Assembly (NCBI RefSeq): GCF_006491595.2
Contig: NZ_VEVQ02000001.1
Span: 310,001 to 374,000, forward strand
DNA: 64,000 nucleotides
Direction: 5' to 3'
From: Flavobacterium jejuense
GTDB lineage: Bacteria; Bacteroidota; Bacteroidia; Flavobacteriales; Flavobacteriaceae
Part shown: piece by piece, positions 8,562 through 17,603 of the stretch
How positions within the stretch are numbered: the stretch's first letter is position 1
Layout: each line of letters begins with the position of its first letter
Position numbers and translations under genes: made by a program
The notes under the pieces: generated by a model
The model's input: only the letters and a program-made list of their open reading frames with translations
Database searches by the model: none
Told to the model about the DNA's origin: nothing

Positions 8562-9143
8562 TTATAGTGCGCTTATTTTATTTCCATTCTTATCAATGTA
8601 AAACCAATGGGAACTTTCCCAAGATTTATGTTCTAAATCATCTGAAATGGTTTCACAATCATAAGCCACTTTTGACTTTCCATCCTCAAAAGGATATGCA
8701 CATTCAAATTTAGGTTCAATTATTACTTCACCAATTTCATTTGCAAATCCTATTTTTCCATTGCGCATTATTCTAAATAATCCATCGGATAAATAATCTG
8801 GACCATTGTCAAATAAATAGGCATCAAAAATCACTTCTTTGTTTCGATTGATAGCAACCATTCCATCACCATAACGTTCCTTGTCGAAAACATAAGCAAA
8901 TGTTGTGAATGTATCCGTAAAGCACATGCCAATTGTTCCAATGGGTATAATTGTGTCTCCTTTTTTATTCACAAATCCGCAAGATGAACCATACTCAAAC
9001 TGACCTTTATTTATAGAAAACAAAGTATCCTTATCGGTTGTAACAGTAGCATAAGATTTAGTTGATGCTACTTTTGGGTTATCCGGTTTTGAATTACAAC
9101 TTACAAAGAGTAATAGTAATACAATGGTACTAATTTGTTTCAT
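8562..9143 (-). CDS. WG-repeat lipoprotein
   Basis: 193 residues. A lipoprotein signal peptide ends at LLFVSC (Cys about 16). The mature part contains WG-type repeats, each with a 'G-K-I-G-F-(I/V)-(D/N)' turn: GSSCGFVNKKGDTIIP, RNGKIGFANEIGEVIIEP and WFYIDKNGNKI. WG repeats form small beta units of unknown ligand; the protein is probably anchored in the outer or inner membrane. It is convergent with yaaA. Confidence 0.8.
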   Translation of the reverse strand: MKQISTIVLLLLFVSCNSKPDNPKVASTKSYATVTTDKDTLFSINKGQFEYGSSCGFVNKKGDTIIPIGTIGMCFTDTFTTFAYVFDKERYGDGMVAINRNKEVIFDAYLFDNGPDYLSDGLFRIMRNGKIGFANEIGEVIIEPKFECAYPFEDGKSKVAYDCETISDDLEHKSWESSHWFYIDKNGNKISAL

Positions 9144-9204
9144 TTTAGTGCTGCATTATAATTTGTTTGATTTATCATTTTGTTTTCCAAAAATAAATGA
9201 AAAG

Positions 9205-9282
9205 CTATTCCAATTCAATTTGATCTAAAACTTGTTGAAAGGATTTGTTCTTTTTGTTGCCAATTAGAAATACGATTTCTTT
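9205..9282 (-). other. Possible gene-end remnant overlapping DUF2809 tail
   Basis: In a second minus-strand frame, 25 protein-like codons (KEIVFLIGNKKNKSFQQ...IELE) run to a TAG at 9205. An in-frame stop lies just upstream and there is no start codon. It may be the leftover C-terminus of a lost gene, an extension of DUF2809 reached by a frameshift, or chance. Confidence 0.2.
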
Positions 9283-9632
9283 TCAACCCACACTACAATT
9301 CCTATTCCTACCGTATAGCATACTAAATCAGCCCAAGAGAAAGAAGTACCAATAACTATGCGAGCTATTTTATACTCTTCTAAACCTAGTATTTTTACGA
9401 TATTTAAAAATTGCAACAACTCAACTGTAAAAGAGAAAAGTAGTACAAATAGGGCTGCAGTAACCACTGGTATTTTTATAAAAGTTTTTACAAAGCAATA
9501 AATAAGAATTACTACTAAAACATCACCTAAGTAAGGTCTTATAAAATTATCATTTATGTACAAAGCAATTATAACTTCGATAAAGAAAATGATAAGGGTA
9601 AGTAGAAAATACTTTTTATTGAAGGTTAGCAT
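9264..9632 (-). CDS. DUF2809 membrane protein
   Basis: 122 residues with about four hydrophobic helices and the DUF2809 signature FIRPYLGDVLVVILIYC near residue 30, plus FSFTVELLQF and SFSWADLVCYTVGI in the second half. The family consists of small inner-membrane proteins without known function. It lies between the efflux operon terminator and the WG-repeat lipoprotein, all on the minus strand, and is probably a single-gene unit. Confidence 0.85.
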   Translation of the reverse strand: MLTFNKKYFLLTLIIFFIEVIIALYINDNFIRPYLGDVLVVILIYCFVKTFIKIPVVTAALFVLLFSFTVELLQFLNIVKILGLEEYKIARIVIGTSFSWADLVCYTVGIGIVVWVEKKSYF

Positions 9633-9693
9633 TTGGTATTATTTGACGAAATTTTTCAAATATAATTAAAAAGACTATAGTAAGGCACAAAAA

Positions 9694-9715
9694 AATCCAA
9701 GCGTTAACTTGGATT
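9694..9715 (-). terminator. Terminator of the efflux operon
   Basis: Inverted repeat AATCCAAG (9694-9701) / CTTGGATT (9708-9715), followed on the minus strand by a T-run. It is 22 nt downstream of the MFS stop codon. An outer repeat (TATAGTAAG / CTTACTATA) may lengthen the stem. Confidence 0.8.
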
Positions 9716-9736
9716 CTTCTTACTATAAATGTTTTA

Positions 9737-11332
9737 TTAATGCATGGCTTCACTAATGTTTACTTTATTCTTGTTGTTTTTAATTAAAAGTATAGCAGGT
9801 ACACATATTAAAAATAAAATGCCTAAGTATAAAAAGATGTCCATATACGCTAAAACCGTACTTTGCTTTACAACACCCATATTTAGTACTTGGTGCGCTT
9901 TTGCTAAAGCTTCATTGGTACTAAATCCTTTAGACATAAAACCCATTTGCAATTGATGAATTCTATCTTGTACTTGAACTTTAGTAACATCAATGTTAGC
10001 AATTAAGTTGACACGATGTTCTTGACTAAATCTTGCAATAAATGTAGTAATTATGGCAATACCAAATGAACCTCCTAATTGACGTAACATTCCTGTAAAA
10101 GCTGCACCTTCTCCAATACTTTTTCCTTTTAAAGTGGATAGCGATAGGGTGGTGATAGGTACAAAAAGTAATCCTAAACCTAACCCTCTAATAATTAAAG
10201 GCCAATACATATATTCATCTCCTGTATCAGGTGTCATGATGCTATACATCCAAAAGGTAAAAAAGAAAAACATTAAAAATCCTAAAGCTACTAGGTATTT
10301 TTGTGGGACTCCTTTTTGTAATAATTGACCAATAATTGGCATCATAAAGGCAGTCATTAACGAACTTGGAATTAAAAGTAATCCAGCATCTGTTGCTGTC
10401 CAACCTAAAATGGATTGCGTGTAAATGGGAATAATAAAAGTAGAACCATATAATCCAAAGCCCATGATGAAACTTAAAATTGTTCCCACTTTTAAATTGA
10501 TGTCTTTTAAAACTCTGAGGTTAACAATAGGATATTCGTAAGTGAGTTCTCTCCAAATAAAGAAAAACAAACTAAAAAAGCTTACTAAACTGAGAGTAAC
10601 AATACTAGTATCATTGAACCAATCGTCTTGTTGACCATGTTCTAAAACGTATTGAAGCGAACCAATAAATCCAGCTAACGTTAGTATTCCATACCAGTCT
10701 ACTTGTTTACTACTTAGTTTTTCTCCATATTTTGGACTTTTTACATAACGTAGTGTTAACAGAGTTGCAATAATTCCAATGGGAATATTAATGTAAAAGA
10801 TATAAGGCCAAGAATAAGTATCTACCAAATACCCTCCTAATGGAGGACCAAGTGTTGGACCTACAATAACACCCATTCCATAAATAGCTTGCGCCATTCC
10901 TCTTTTGGCAACAGGATAACTTTCAGTAATAATGGTTTGCGATGTAACTAATAAAGCACCACCACCTAAACCTTGAATAAATCTAAATATAATTAGTTCC
11001 CAAATTCCCGTAGCATTTCCACACAAAAAAGAAGCTGAGGTAAATATGATAATGGAAGCTGCAAAATAGTTTCTACGACCAAATTGTTGCGATAACCAAC
11101 TAGTCATTGGTATCACAATTACATTGGCAATAGCATAAGCAGTAATTACCCATGCTACGTCTGTTAATGTTGCACCAAGACTTCCACGCATGTCGTTTAA
11201 GGCCACATTTACAATCGTGGTATCCACAATTTCTAAAAGGGCACATAAGACTGCTGTAATGGTTATAATTACTCGATTAAAGCCATATTCAACTAAACTA
11301 TCTTCTTGTATGTTTGTTGTATTAGTGCTCAT
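9737..11332 (-). CDS. DHA2-family drug efflux MFS permease (EmrB/QacA type)
   Basis: 531 residues with about 14 transmembrane helices, as expected for DHA2 drug:H+ antiporters. The motif-C-like GMGVIVGPTLGPPLGGYLVD and the LDTTIVN-type helix-1 signature (EIVDTTIVNVALNDM) are clear. It should export amphipathic drugs or metabolites across the inner membrane, working with the HlyD adaptor and TolC channel encoded upstream. The start is 2 nt after the adaptor stop, so the genes are co-translated. A terminator follows. Confidence 0.95.
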   Translation of the reverse strand: MSTNTTNIQEDSLVEYGFNRVIITITAVLCALLEIVDTTIVNVALNDMRGSLGATLTDVAWVITAYAIANVIVIPMTSWLSQQFGRRNYFAASIIIFTSASFLCGNATGIWELIIFRFIQGLGGGALLVTSQTIITESYPVAKRGMAQAIYGMGVIVGPTLGPPLGGYLVDTYSWPYIFYINIPIGIIATLLTLRYVKSPKYGEKLSSKQVDWYGILTLAGFIGSLQYVLEHGQQDDWFNDTSIVTLSLVSFFSLFFFIWRELTYEYPIVNLRVLKDINLKVGTILSFIMGFGLYGSTFIIPIYTQSILGWTATDAGLLLIPSSLMTAFMMPIIGQLLQKGVPQKYLVALGFLMFFFFTFWMYSIMTPDTGDEYMYWPLIIRGLGLGLLFVPITTLSLSTLKGKSIGEGAAFTGMLRQLGGSFGIAIITTFIARFSQEHRVNLIANIDVTKVQVQDRIHQLQMGFMSKGFSTNEALAKAHQVLNMGVVKQSTVLAYMDIFLYLGILFLICVPAILLIKNNKNKVNISEAMH

Positions 11333-11334
11333 AG

Positions 11335-12414
11335 TTATTTAAGATGTACATCCACTTCAACATTCATTCCTGAACGTAAGGATTTTATTTTCTCTTTATC
11401 GTTATTAGTAGTTAACGAAATTTTTACAGGTAAACGTTGTACTGTTTTTACAAAGTTCCCGGTAGCATTATCTGGAGGTAGTAAAGAAAAACGAGAACCT
11501 GTTGCTGGTGAGAATGAAGTAATGGTTCCTTCAAAATCGGCATCAGGAAAAGCATCTGCTTTAATTTCTACTTTTTGACCCAATTTCATTTTGTTTAATT
11601 GCGTTTCTTTGAAATTTGCTACTACCCAAACGTCTTCCGTATTAATGATATAAAACAAAGATTGTCCTGGTTGTACTAATTGCCCTGGTTGTAAGTCAAT
11701 AGTTGAAACTTGTCCGTTTGTTGCTGCAGTAACTACTGTGTAATTTAGGTTTAAAAGAGCAGCATCTAAAGCAGCTTGTGCTCTTGCAATATTAGCTGAA
11801 GCTACAGCAGTTTGTTTTTGAGAAACATTTGTTCTTGTAACCGCAATGTTTTTCTGAAAATCACTAGCGCTTTTTTGTTGCTTCATCATTTTCAATTGAC
11901 TCTCTGCTTCTTGTTTAGTTGCTAAAGCTTGCTCATATTGTTGTTTAGTTATTGATTTGTTGTTGTACAAATTTTGAAAACGTTCAAAATCATTTGTAGC
12001 TCTCCATAATCTCGTTTCAGCAGACTCTATACTTGTAGTTGCAGATTTGGTATTGGCATCACTCACGGAAACACCTACTTGAGCAGTTCCAACATCTGCT
12101 TTTGAAACTTCAAAGGTACTTTCTGCAGCTAATAATGCAGCTTTTGCTTCTTCAACTCTCACTTTATAATCACTATTATCAATTACAAATAGTGTATCTC
12201 CTTTTTTAACGAATTGATTGTCTTTTACATTTACTTTCGCAATAAAACCAGTGACTCTAGGAATAATTGGAGTCATATTTTGTTCAATTTGAGCATCATC
12301 TGTAGTTTCATGTGAAAGAGAGTGAATGTATTTGTATCCACCATAAACTACACCTAAAGTTACTAATCCGATTAGTATAAAGGTGAATTTTTTATTGGTT
12401 TGCTTTTTTTCCAT
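11335..12414 (-). CDS. HlyD/EmrA-family membrane fusion adaptor
   Basis: 359 residues: one N-terminal transmembrane helix (about 9-27), a split biotinyl-lipoyl domain (TDDAQIEQNMTPIIPRVTGFI near the start; VVTAATNGQVSTIDLQPGQLV later), an Ala/Gln-rich alpha-helical hairpin between them (about 85-215), and a C-terminal beta barrel. It bridges the inner-membrane MFS pump and the outer-membrane channel. It sits between tolC (14-nt gap) and the MFS gene (2-nt gap). Confidence 0.95.
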   Translation of the reverse strand: MEKKQTNKKFTFILIGLVTLGVVYGGYKYIHSLSHETTDDAQIEQNMTPIIPRVTGFIAKVNVKDNQFVKKGDTLFVIDNSDYKVRVEEAKAALLAAESTFEVSKADVGTAQVGVSVSDANTKSATTSIESAETRLWRATNDFERFQNLYNNKSITKQQYEQALATKQEAESQLKMMKQQKSASDFQKNIAVTRTNVSQKQTAVASANIARAQAALDAALLNLNYTVVTAATNGQVSTIDLQPGQLVQPGQSLFYIINTEDVWVVANFKETQLNKMKLGQKVEIKADAFPDADFEGTITSFSPATGSRFSLLPPDNATGNFVKTVQRLPVKISLTTNNDKEKIKSLRSGMNVEVDVHLK

Positions 12415-12428
12415 TTTTAAGCTATTTT

Positions 12429-13712
12429 TTAATTTATTGATTGGGTTAATTTTCCTTGTTGGAATTGTAATTCGTAGTATTTCTGTAAGATATCAGAATT
12501 TGAAATCGTGTAATTTATTTTGGCTTGCAACTGATCTACATTAGCTTCTAATAAATCATTGGTATTCGATAATCCGTTGTCATATTTGTCTTTTACAATT
12601 CTATAATTTTCTTCCGCTTGTTGCTGTGCTTTTTCATACACTTCTTTTTGTTTAATAGCTAAAAGGTAGTTTTCATTAGCTTCTTGTACTTCCTCTTTTA
12701 TCTTATCACTTAAAATGGCAACTTGATTTTCGGTTTCAAGTGCTTTACTTTTTGCTTTTTCAACATTTTTCTTATTCTTAAAAATAGAAGAAACATCATA
12801 CGAAATTCCAGCTCCAAAATTCATGGCATTAGTTACTGTTAATGCATTTTTTACATCTAAAGCAATATATCCACCAATTAAATTTAAGGAAGGGTAATAA
12901 TTCCCTTTAGCAATTTTAATATTGGTTTTTGCAGCTTCTTCCTGAAAAGTTAAAGCTTCTAAATCTTTTCTTTCAATTGAATTGCCAGAAAGTGTTTTTA
13001 AGCTTTGAAATGCTTCATCAGAAATTGTAATTTTTGTTCCTTCTGATAATTGTAAAAAGTTTGCCAATTGAAAGTTTAAAACCGAATTATTTTTTTTGGC
13101 TGTAGCCAATGATAACTCAATGTCAGATTCTTGTAATTTGGCTTTCAGTAAATCATTGTGTGCCAATAAACCATTATCTTCCATAGCTTGAAAATCGACA
13201 ACCCGTTGGTGAGCACTTTTTAGGTAATCTTCTGTTAAAGCAATCATTTGTTGGGTTTTGTATAAACCAAAGTATAATTGCGTTACATACATAGCAATTT
13301 GCTCTTTCGTATGTTGCGCATTACTCACTTCTGCTTGATTAAGACTGGAAGAAGCTTTGATACTGTTATGAATTTTAAAACCATTAAAAACAGGAACTGA
13401 AGCAGTTGCTTGACCTATTGCTAATTGACTAATATCTAAATTTCCACCAGAATCAGGAATTAAATTTCCTTTTACATTGGCTTGCGTCAATTTGAAAAAC
13501 TGTCCTGATAAAGATACATTTGGTAATTGATTGTTTTTAACGGTTTTCAATTCCCATTCTGAGGTTTTTATTTTGGTATCTGCTAAAATAGCTTGGTTAC
13601 TTTTTGTAGTGGCTAAAGTAATAGCTTCTTGCAATGATAATTGCTTATTTTCTTGGGAATGGATATATCCAAATGAAAAAAAAGCAATGATTATAAATTT
13701 GTTGATATTCAT
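12429..13712 (-). CDS. TolC-family outer membrane efflux channel
   Basis: 427 residues with a signal peptide (cleavage near residue 19) and two repeated long-helix/strand units typical of outer membrane efflux proteins, for example SLQEAITLATTKSNQA at the start of the first and a late DKYDNGLSNTNDLLEA in the second. It provides the outer membrane exit duct. It is the first structural gene after tetR, with a 4-nt gap, so regulator and pump are in one operon. Confidence 0.95.
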   Translation of the reverse strand: MNINKFIIIAFFSFGYIHSQENKQLSLQEAITLATTKSNQAILADTKIKTSEWELKTVKNNQLPNVSLSGQFFKLTQANVKGNLIPDSGGNLDISQLAIGQATASVPVFNGFKIHNSIKASSSLNQAEVSNAQHTKEQIAMYVTQLYFGLYKTQQMIALTEDYLKSAHQRVVDFQAMEDNGLLAHNDLLKAKLQESDIELSLATAKKNNSVLNFQLANFLQLSEGTKITISDEAFQSLKTLSGNSIERKDLEALTFQEEAAKTNIKIAKGNYYPSLNLIGGYIALDVKNALTVTNAMNFGAGISYDVSSIFKNKKNVEKAKSKALETENQVAILSDKIKEEVQEANENYLLAIKQKEVYEKAQQQAEENYRIVKDKYDNGLSNTNDLLEANVDQLQAKINYTISNSDILQKYYELQFQQGKLTQSIN

Positions 13713-13716
13713 TATT

Positions 13717-14334
13717 TTATTTAATTAACATTCCTAATATTACGTTTGTTATTTCTTCAATGAAGTCATTTAAAATGTAATGTTCAAATGAAGCTTCATC
13801 ATTCAAATTCAACATCTCTTGATAGAATTTTTTATTGTTATAGAATTGAGAAAACGTACCAATGATTAAAGTTGGAATCAGAACAGTATTGCATTTTGGT
13901 TTGAAAATAGCACTGTTTTTTCCTTCAGCGATTATATTTTCTAGAAGTTGTAAGTTTTTTCGTTTTATTTCTGAAAAAAATGGAAAATCACTCGTTCTTT
14001 TTTGGTTGACAATTTCAAAATGAAGAATTTGATAGATATCCTTATTTTCATAAATTCTTTTGATGTAGAAACAAATATATTTTTTTACTTTTTCTATTGG
14101 AGAAATGGGTTCATTTTGAAGGTTTTCTAACATTACTCCAAAAGCAGAAACACGATATAAAATTATAGCTTCTAGTAACTTTTCTTTTGAACCAAAATAA
14201 TAAGAGACCATCGCTACATTTATCTCAGCAGCTTTAGCTATTTCTCTGATTGAAGTTCCATCAAAACCCTTTTCTGCAAAGAGTTTTTCAGTTATGTTGA
14301 TAATCTCAATTTGTTTTGAATTAAACTCTGTCAT
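13717..14334 (-). CDS. TetR/AcrR-family repressor of the efflux operon
   Basis: 205 residues. The N-terminal helix-turn-helix (GTSIREIAKAAEINVAMVSYYFG, about 25-47) is a textbook TetR DNA-binding domain. The C-terminal ligand domain is variable. It heads the efflux operon, and two near-identical palindromes cover its promoter (14364-14396). Autorepression relieved by a pump substrate is therefore inferred. Confidence 0.93.
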   Translation of the reverse strand: MTEFNSKQIEIINITEKLFAEKGFDGTSIREIAKAAEINVAMVSYYFGSKEKLLEAIILYRVSAFGVMLENLQNEPISPIEKVKKYICFYIKRIYENKDIYQILHFEIVNQKRTSDFPFFSEIKRKNLQLLENIIAEGKNSAIFKPKCNTVLIPTLIIGTFSQFYNNKKFYQEMLNLNDEASFEHYILNDFIEEITNVILGMLIK

Positions 14335-14358
14335 TTTCTATTCGTTTTAATCACGATA

Positions 14359-14366
14359 CAAAATTA
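14359..14366 (-). promoter_or_regulatory. Candidate -7 element of the tetR efflux operon
   Basis: Minus strand reads TAATTTTG (TAnnTTTG), 24 nt before the tetR start. It overlaps the proximal palindrome, as expected for a repressed promoter. Confidence 0.55.
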
Positions 14367-14396
14367 AACATTTGTTTAAATTAAACGATTGTTTAA
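14364..14396. promoter_or_regulatory. Tandem palindromic TetR operators
   Basis: Two 16-bp imperfect palindromes, TTAAACATTTGTTTAA (14364-14379) and TTAAACGATTGTTTAA (14381-14396), repeat with a 17-bp period. Each pairs 7 of 8 positions. They overlap the -7 element of the operon. A further half-site (TGTTTAA) is at 14401-14407. Confidence 0.7.
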
Positions 14397-14553
14397 TTTT
14401 TGTTTAACTTTTTTTTAACAACATTCAAATAGGTATAATGGAAGAAATTCCAAGTTAAAGGAGCTTTTAAAGAAAGATGTTTTAAATATAGATAATTTTA
14501 AAAATTCAAAAAGGAGAAATTAAATTTTATAAATAAACAATGTATTTTTATGT

Positions 14554-15501
14554 TTATTTTTCTTTATTAAAAATTTCCTTAACCGCTTCTTGATAGGCTC
14601 TTGGACTTTGTGCTTTCTTAATTTTTTTAAACGTTTTTTGAGGATCAGAGAAGGAGTTTGAAAAATAACCCCAAAAACCTAGCATTTTCATTCGAATGGG
14701 TGTTGGTCCAGAAAGTGCAGCGTCATATTCTTGATAAATAGTGTCGTGAAAATCGCTAAAAATTTGCCATCTGTCTTTTGGATAATCAGTAGTATTATTT
14801 TTAATCATACTCGGCAAAAATGGATCTGAAATTAAACCACGACCAATCATGAAATGATCGATATTTGGAAAACGTTCTTGCATTTCTCTATATTTAGCAA
14901 CAGAAGTGATATCACCATTATAATATAGCTTATGTTTGGTATTTTCGGTACAACGTTGAAAAGCTTCTAAATTAACACCACCATTATAGAGTTGTTTTCC
15001 AATTCTTGCATGAATGGCAATATTTTTTAAAGGATATTTATCCAAAATAGGAAAAACAGCCAAAATTTCTTCTGGATTTTCATAACCCATACGCATTTTC
15101 ATTGATACCACTACATCTGTTTCACTATGCGTTCTTTCTAAAATATGATCAATTTTTGTAGGTTGGCAAATTAATCCAGAACCCATTCCTCTTTTGGTTA
15201 CCATTGGATAAGGACAACCTAAATTCCAGTTTAATTCTTTGTAACCCAATTCCTGAATGTATTTTACCACAAAAAGAAATTCATCAGCATCATTAGTCAT
15301 TACTTGTGGAATCAATTCTAATGTAGTATTATTTTCCAAATTTAAATCGCGTTGGTACGAATTTTTAATGATTAATTTCCCGTCTAAGCGAATGTAAGGA
15401 GCATAAAAAGTATCAATGCCACCAAAATATTTATGTAATGCATTTCTAAATCGAAAATCGGTAAAGCCTTGTAAAGGAGATGAAAGTAGCGTTGGAATCA
15501 T
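14554..15501 (-). CDS. tRNA-dihydrouridine synthase (DusC-like)
   Basis: 315 residues from the ATG at 15501. This FMN enzyme reduces uridines in tRNA. The N-terminal PLQGFTDFRFR, the NLGCPYPMVTKRGMGSGL motif with the catalytic cysteine, and the FMN-phosphate region (FMIGRGLISDP) are present. A longer frame begins at 15567, but a TAnnTTTG element lies inside its first codons and its first 22 residues are not family-like, so the internal ATG is chosen. It is downstream of the trp operon terminator, on the same strand. Confidence 0.92.
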   Translation of the reverse strand: MIPTLLSSPLQGFTDFRFRNALHKYFGGIDTFYAPYIRLDGKLIIKNSYQRDLNLENNTTLELIPQVMTNDADEFLFVVKYIQELGYKELNWNLGCPYPMVTKRGMGSGLICQPTKIDHILERTHSETDVVVSMKMRMGYENPEEILAVFPILDKYPLKNIAIHARIGKQLYNGGVNLEAFQRCTENTKHKLYYNGDITSVAKYREMQERFPNIDHFMIGRGLISDPFLPSMIKNNTTDYPKDRWQIFSDFHDTIYQEYDAALSGPTPIRMKMLGFWGYFSNSFSDPQKTFKKIKKAQSPRAYQEAVKEIFNKEK

Positions 15502-15517
15502 ATAGTATTTTGAAAAG

Positions 15518-15525
15518 CAAAGATA
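15518..15525 (-). promoter_or_regulatory. Candidate -7 element of dus
   Basis: Minus strand TATCTTTG (TAnnTTTG), 16 nt upstream of the ATG at 15501. Its position supports the shorter dus reading frame. Confidence 0.5.
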
Positions 15526-15558
15526 GGAGAAAAGATGTTGGTTTGTATTAAAAAGATA

Positions 15559-15595
15559 AAATCCCAAAAACCATATAGTTTGGAATTTGGGATTT
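15559..15595 (-). terminator. Terminator of the trp operon
   Basis: Arms AAATCCCAAA (15559-15568) and TTTGGGATTT (15586-15595) with possible extra inner pairing, then a T-rich tract on the minus strand. The hairpin begins 15 nt after the trpA stop. Confidence 0.75.
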
Positions 15596-15610
15596 AGAAT
15601 ATTTAGTTTT

Positions 15611-16375
15611 TTATTTTTTAATTAAAGAAATAAACTCCTTAATCATATTAACTGGATTTTTTGCCAAATACTTAATAAAAGCGCTACCAATTATCGCTCC
15701 TTTTTGATATTTTGTCGCTTGGTTGAAAGTTTCTTCATCTTTAATTCCAAAACCTACTATTTGCTGGTTTTTTAAATTCAAATCTGCAATTCGTTTGAAA
15801 TAATCTATTTGTTCATTTCCAAAACCTGACTGACTTCCAGTTACAGCTGCCGAGCTTACCATGTAAATGAAACTATTAGAAATAGTATCAATTTCAGTAA
15901 TACGTTCGTTTGAAGTTTGTGGTGTAATTAAGAAGATATTTTTTAAACCATATTTTTCAAATAACGTTTTATATTCATTTTCATAAACATATAATGGTAA
16001 ATCTGGAATAATTAAACCATCAATACCAATTGCAGCACATTTTTGGCAAAATTCTTCCATTCCAAATTGCATCATAGGATTAAAATACCCCATAATTAGC
16101 AAAGGAATTTTTACGCTTTCGCGAATGTTAGCCAGTTGCTCAAATAGGAGAGAAGTAGTCATACCATTTTCAATAGCTTGAGTGGAACTTTCTTGAATGG
16201 TTGGTCCATCAGCCAAAGGATCAGAAAAAGGGAGGCCAATTTCAATCATGTCTACACCGTTTTGTTCTAATTCCTTAATAATCGAAACCGTATCGTCTAA
16301 TTTTGGATAGCCAGCTGTAAAATAGATAGAAAGTATTTTTTTATCTTCTTGTAATTTATTATTTATTCTGTTCAT
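15611..16375 (-). CDS. trpA: Tryptophan synthase alpha subunit
   Basis: 254 residues from the ATG at 16375. It cleaves indole-3-glycerol phosphate to indole and glyceraldehyde-3-phosphate, passing indole to TrpB. The start MNRINNKLQ is the usual one for the family, followed by YFTAGYP, and EIGLPFSDPLADGPTIQ carries the catalytic E45 and D56. A longer frame from 16417 would overlap trpB and adds unrelated residues, so it is not used. Last gene of the operon, 34 nt after trpB. Confidence 0.97.
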   Translation of the reverse strand: MNRINNKLQEDKKILSIYFTAGYPKLDDTVSIIKELEQNGVDMIEIGLPFSDPLADGPTIQESSTQAIENGMTTSLLFEQLANIRESVKIPLLIMGYFNPMMQFGMEEFCQKCAAIGIDGLIIPDLPLYVYENEYKTLFEKYGLKNIFLITPQTSNERITEIDTISNSFIYMVSSAAVTGSQSGFGNEQIDYFKRIADLNLKNQQIVGFGIKDEETFNQATKYQKGAIIGSAFIKYLAKNPVNMIKEFISLIKK

Positions 16376-16409
16376 TGCTTTTCTTGGTTTAAAATTTAAG
16401 CTATTTTCA

Positions 16410-17603
16410 CTAATCACTTAAATTAAAATATTCAATATATGTATTCAAATCTTTATCACCTCTTCCCGATAAATTGATAACTACAATGTCTGTAGGTTTA
16501 AATTGTTTTTTATCCAAGACAGAGAATGCGTGAGCGGTTTCAATAGCTGGAATGATACCTTCCATTTTTGAAATTTCTAAACCTGATTGCATGGCTTCTT
16601 TATCCGTAACAGCTATGAATTCTGCACGATTGGAATCATGTAAATGAGCGTGTAATGGCCCCACACCAGGGTAATCCAAACCAGCAGAAATAGAATAGGG
16701 TTCAGTAATTTGTCCGTCTTCTGTTTGCATTAATAAGGTTTTACTTCCGTGAATAATACCTATTTTTCCTAAAACTGAAGTAGCAGCACTCTCACCTGAA
16801 TCTACACCAAGACCTGCAGCCTCAACTGCTATTAATTTTACAGATTCGTCTTCTAAAAATTCGTAAAAAGCACCAGCAGCATTACTTCCACCACCAACAC
16901 ATGCAATTACATAATCCGGATTTTCTTTACCTTCTTGCTCTAATAATTGAGTTTTAATTTCTTTGGAAATCACACTTTGAAAACGAGCTACCATATCTGG
17001 ATAAGGATGCGGTCCAACCACTGAACCAATAATATAAAATGTATCCACAGGATTGTTAATCCAATCACGAATGGCTTCATTAGTAGCATCTTTTAAGGTT
17101 CTTGATCCAGATGTTGCAGGACGAACAGTTGCACCAAGCATTTTCATTCGAGCCACATTTGGAGCTTGTCGCTTAATATCTACTTCTCCCATATAAACGA
17201 TACACTCCAAACCCATTAAAGCACAAACTGTTGCCGTTGCGACACCGTGTTGACCAGCACCAGTTTCTGCAATAATTCTAGTTTTACCCAAACGTTTTGC
17301 CATTAAAATTTGTCCAATCGTATTGTTTACTTTGTGTGCACCTGTATGACATAAGTCTTCCCGTTTTAAATACACTTTTGTATTATACTTCTCTGATAAA
17401 CGTTTCGCAAAATAGAGTGGAGTAGGTCGTCCTACATATTGTTTTAATAATTCATTGAACTCTTCTTGAAAACTAGGTTCAGCCATTATTTTCAAGTAGT
17501 TTTCTTTTAATTCTTCTACATTTGGGTACAACATTTCTGGAATGAAAGCTCCTCCAAATTTTCCGTAGAATCCGTATTCATCTACTGCATATTTAGTTTT
17601 CAT
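16410..17603 (-). CDS. trpB: Tryptophan synthase beta subunit
   Basis: 397 residues from the ATG at 17603. This PLP enzyme condenses indole with serine to give tryptophan. The PLP lysine is K91 in the HKVNNTIGQ motif, and the phosphate-binding loop [10 protein letters not shown] is intact. A longer frame from 17663 exists, but the family-like sequence starts with [20 protein letters not shown] just after the chosen ATG. This start overlaps the end of trpF by 11 nt, suggesting translational coupling. Confidence 0.97.
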   Translation of the reverse strand: MKTKYAVDEYGFYGKFGGAFIPEMLYPNVEELKENYLKIMAEPSFQEEFNELLKQYVGRPTPLYFAKRLSEKYNTKVYLKREDLCHTGAHKVNNTIGQILMAKRLGKTRIIAETGAGQHGVATATVCALMGLECIVYMGEVDIKRQAPNVARMKMLGATVRPATSGSRTLKDATNEAIRDWINNPVDTFYIIGSVVGPHPYPDMVARFQSVISKEIKTQLLEQEGKENPDYVIACVGGGSNAAGAFYEFLEDESVKLIAVEAAGLGVDSGESAATSVLGKIGIIHGSKTLLMQTEDGQITEPYSISAGLDYPGVGPLHAHLHDSNRAEFIAVTDKEAMQSGLEISKMEGIIPAIETAHAFSVLDKKQFKPTDIVVINLSGRGDKDLNTYIEYFNLSD

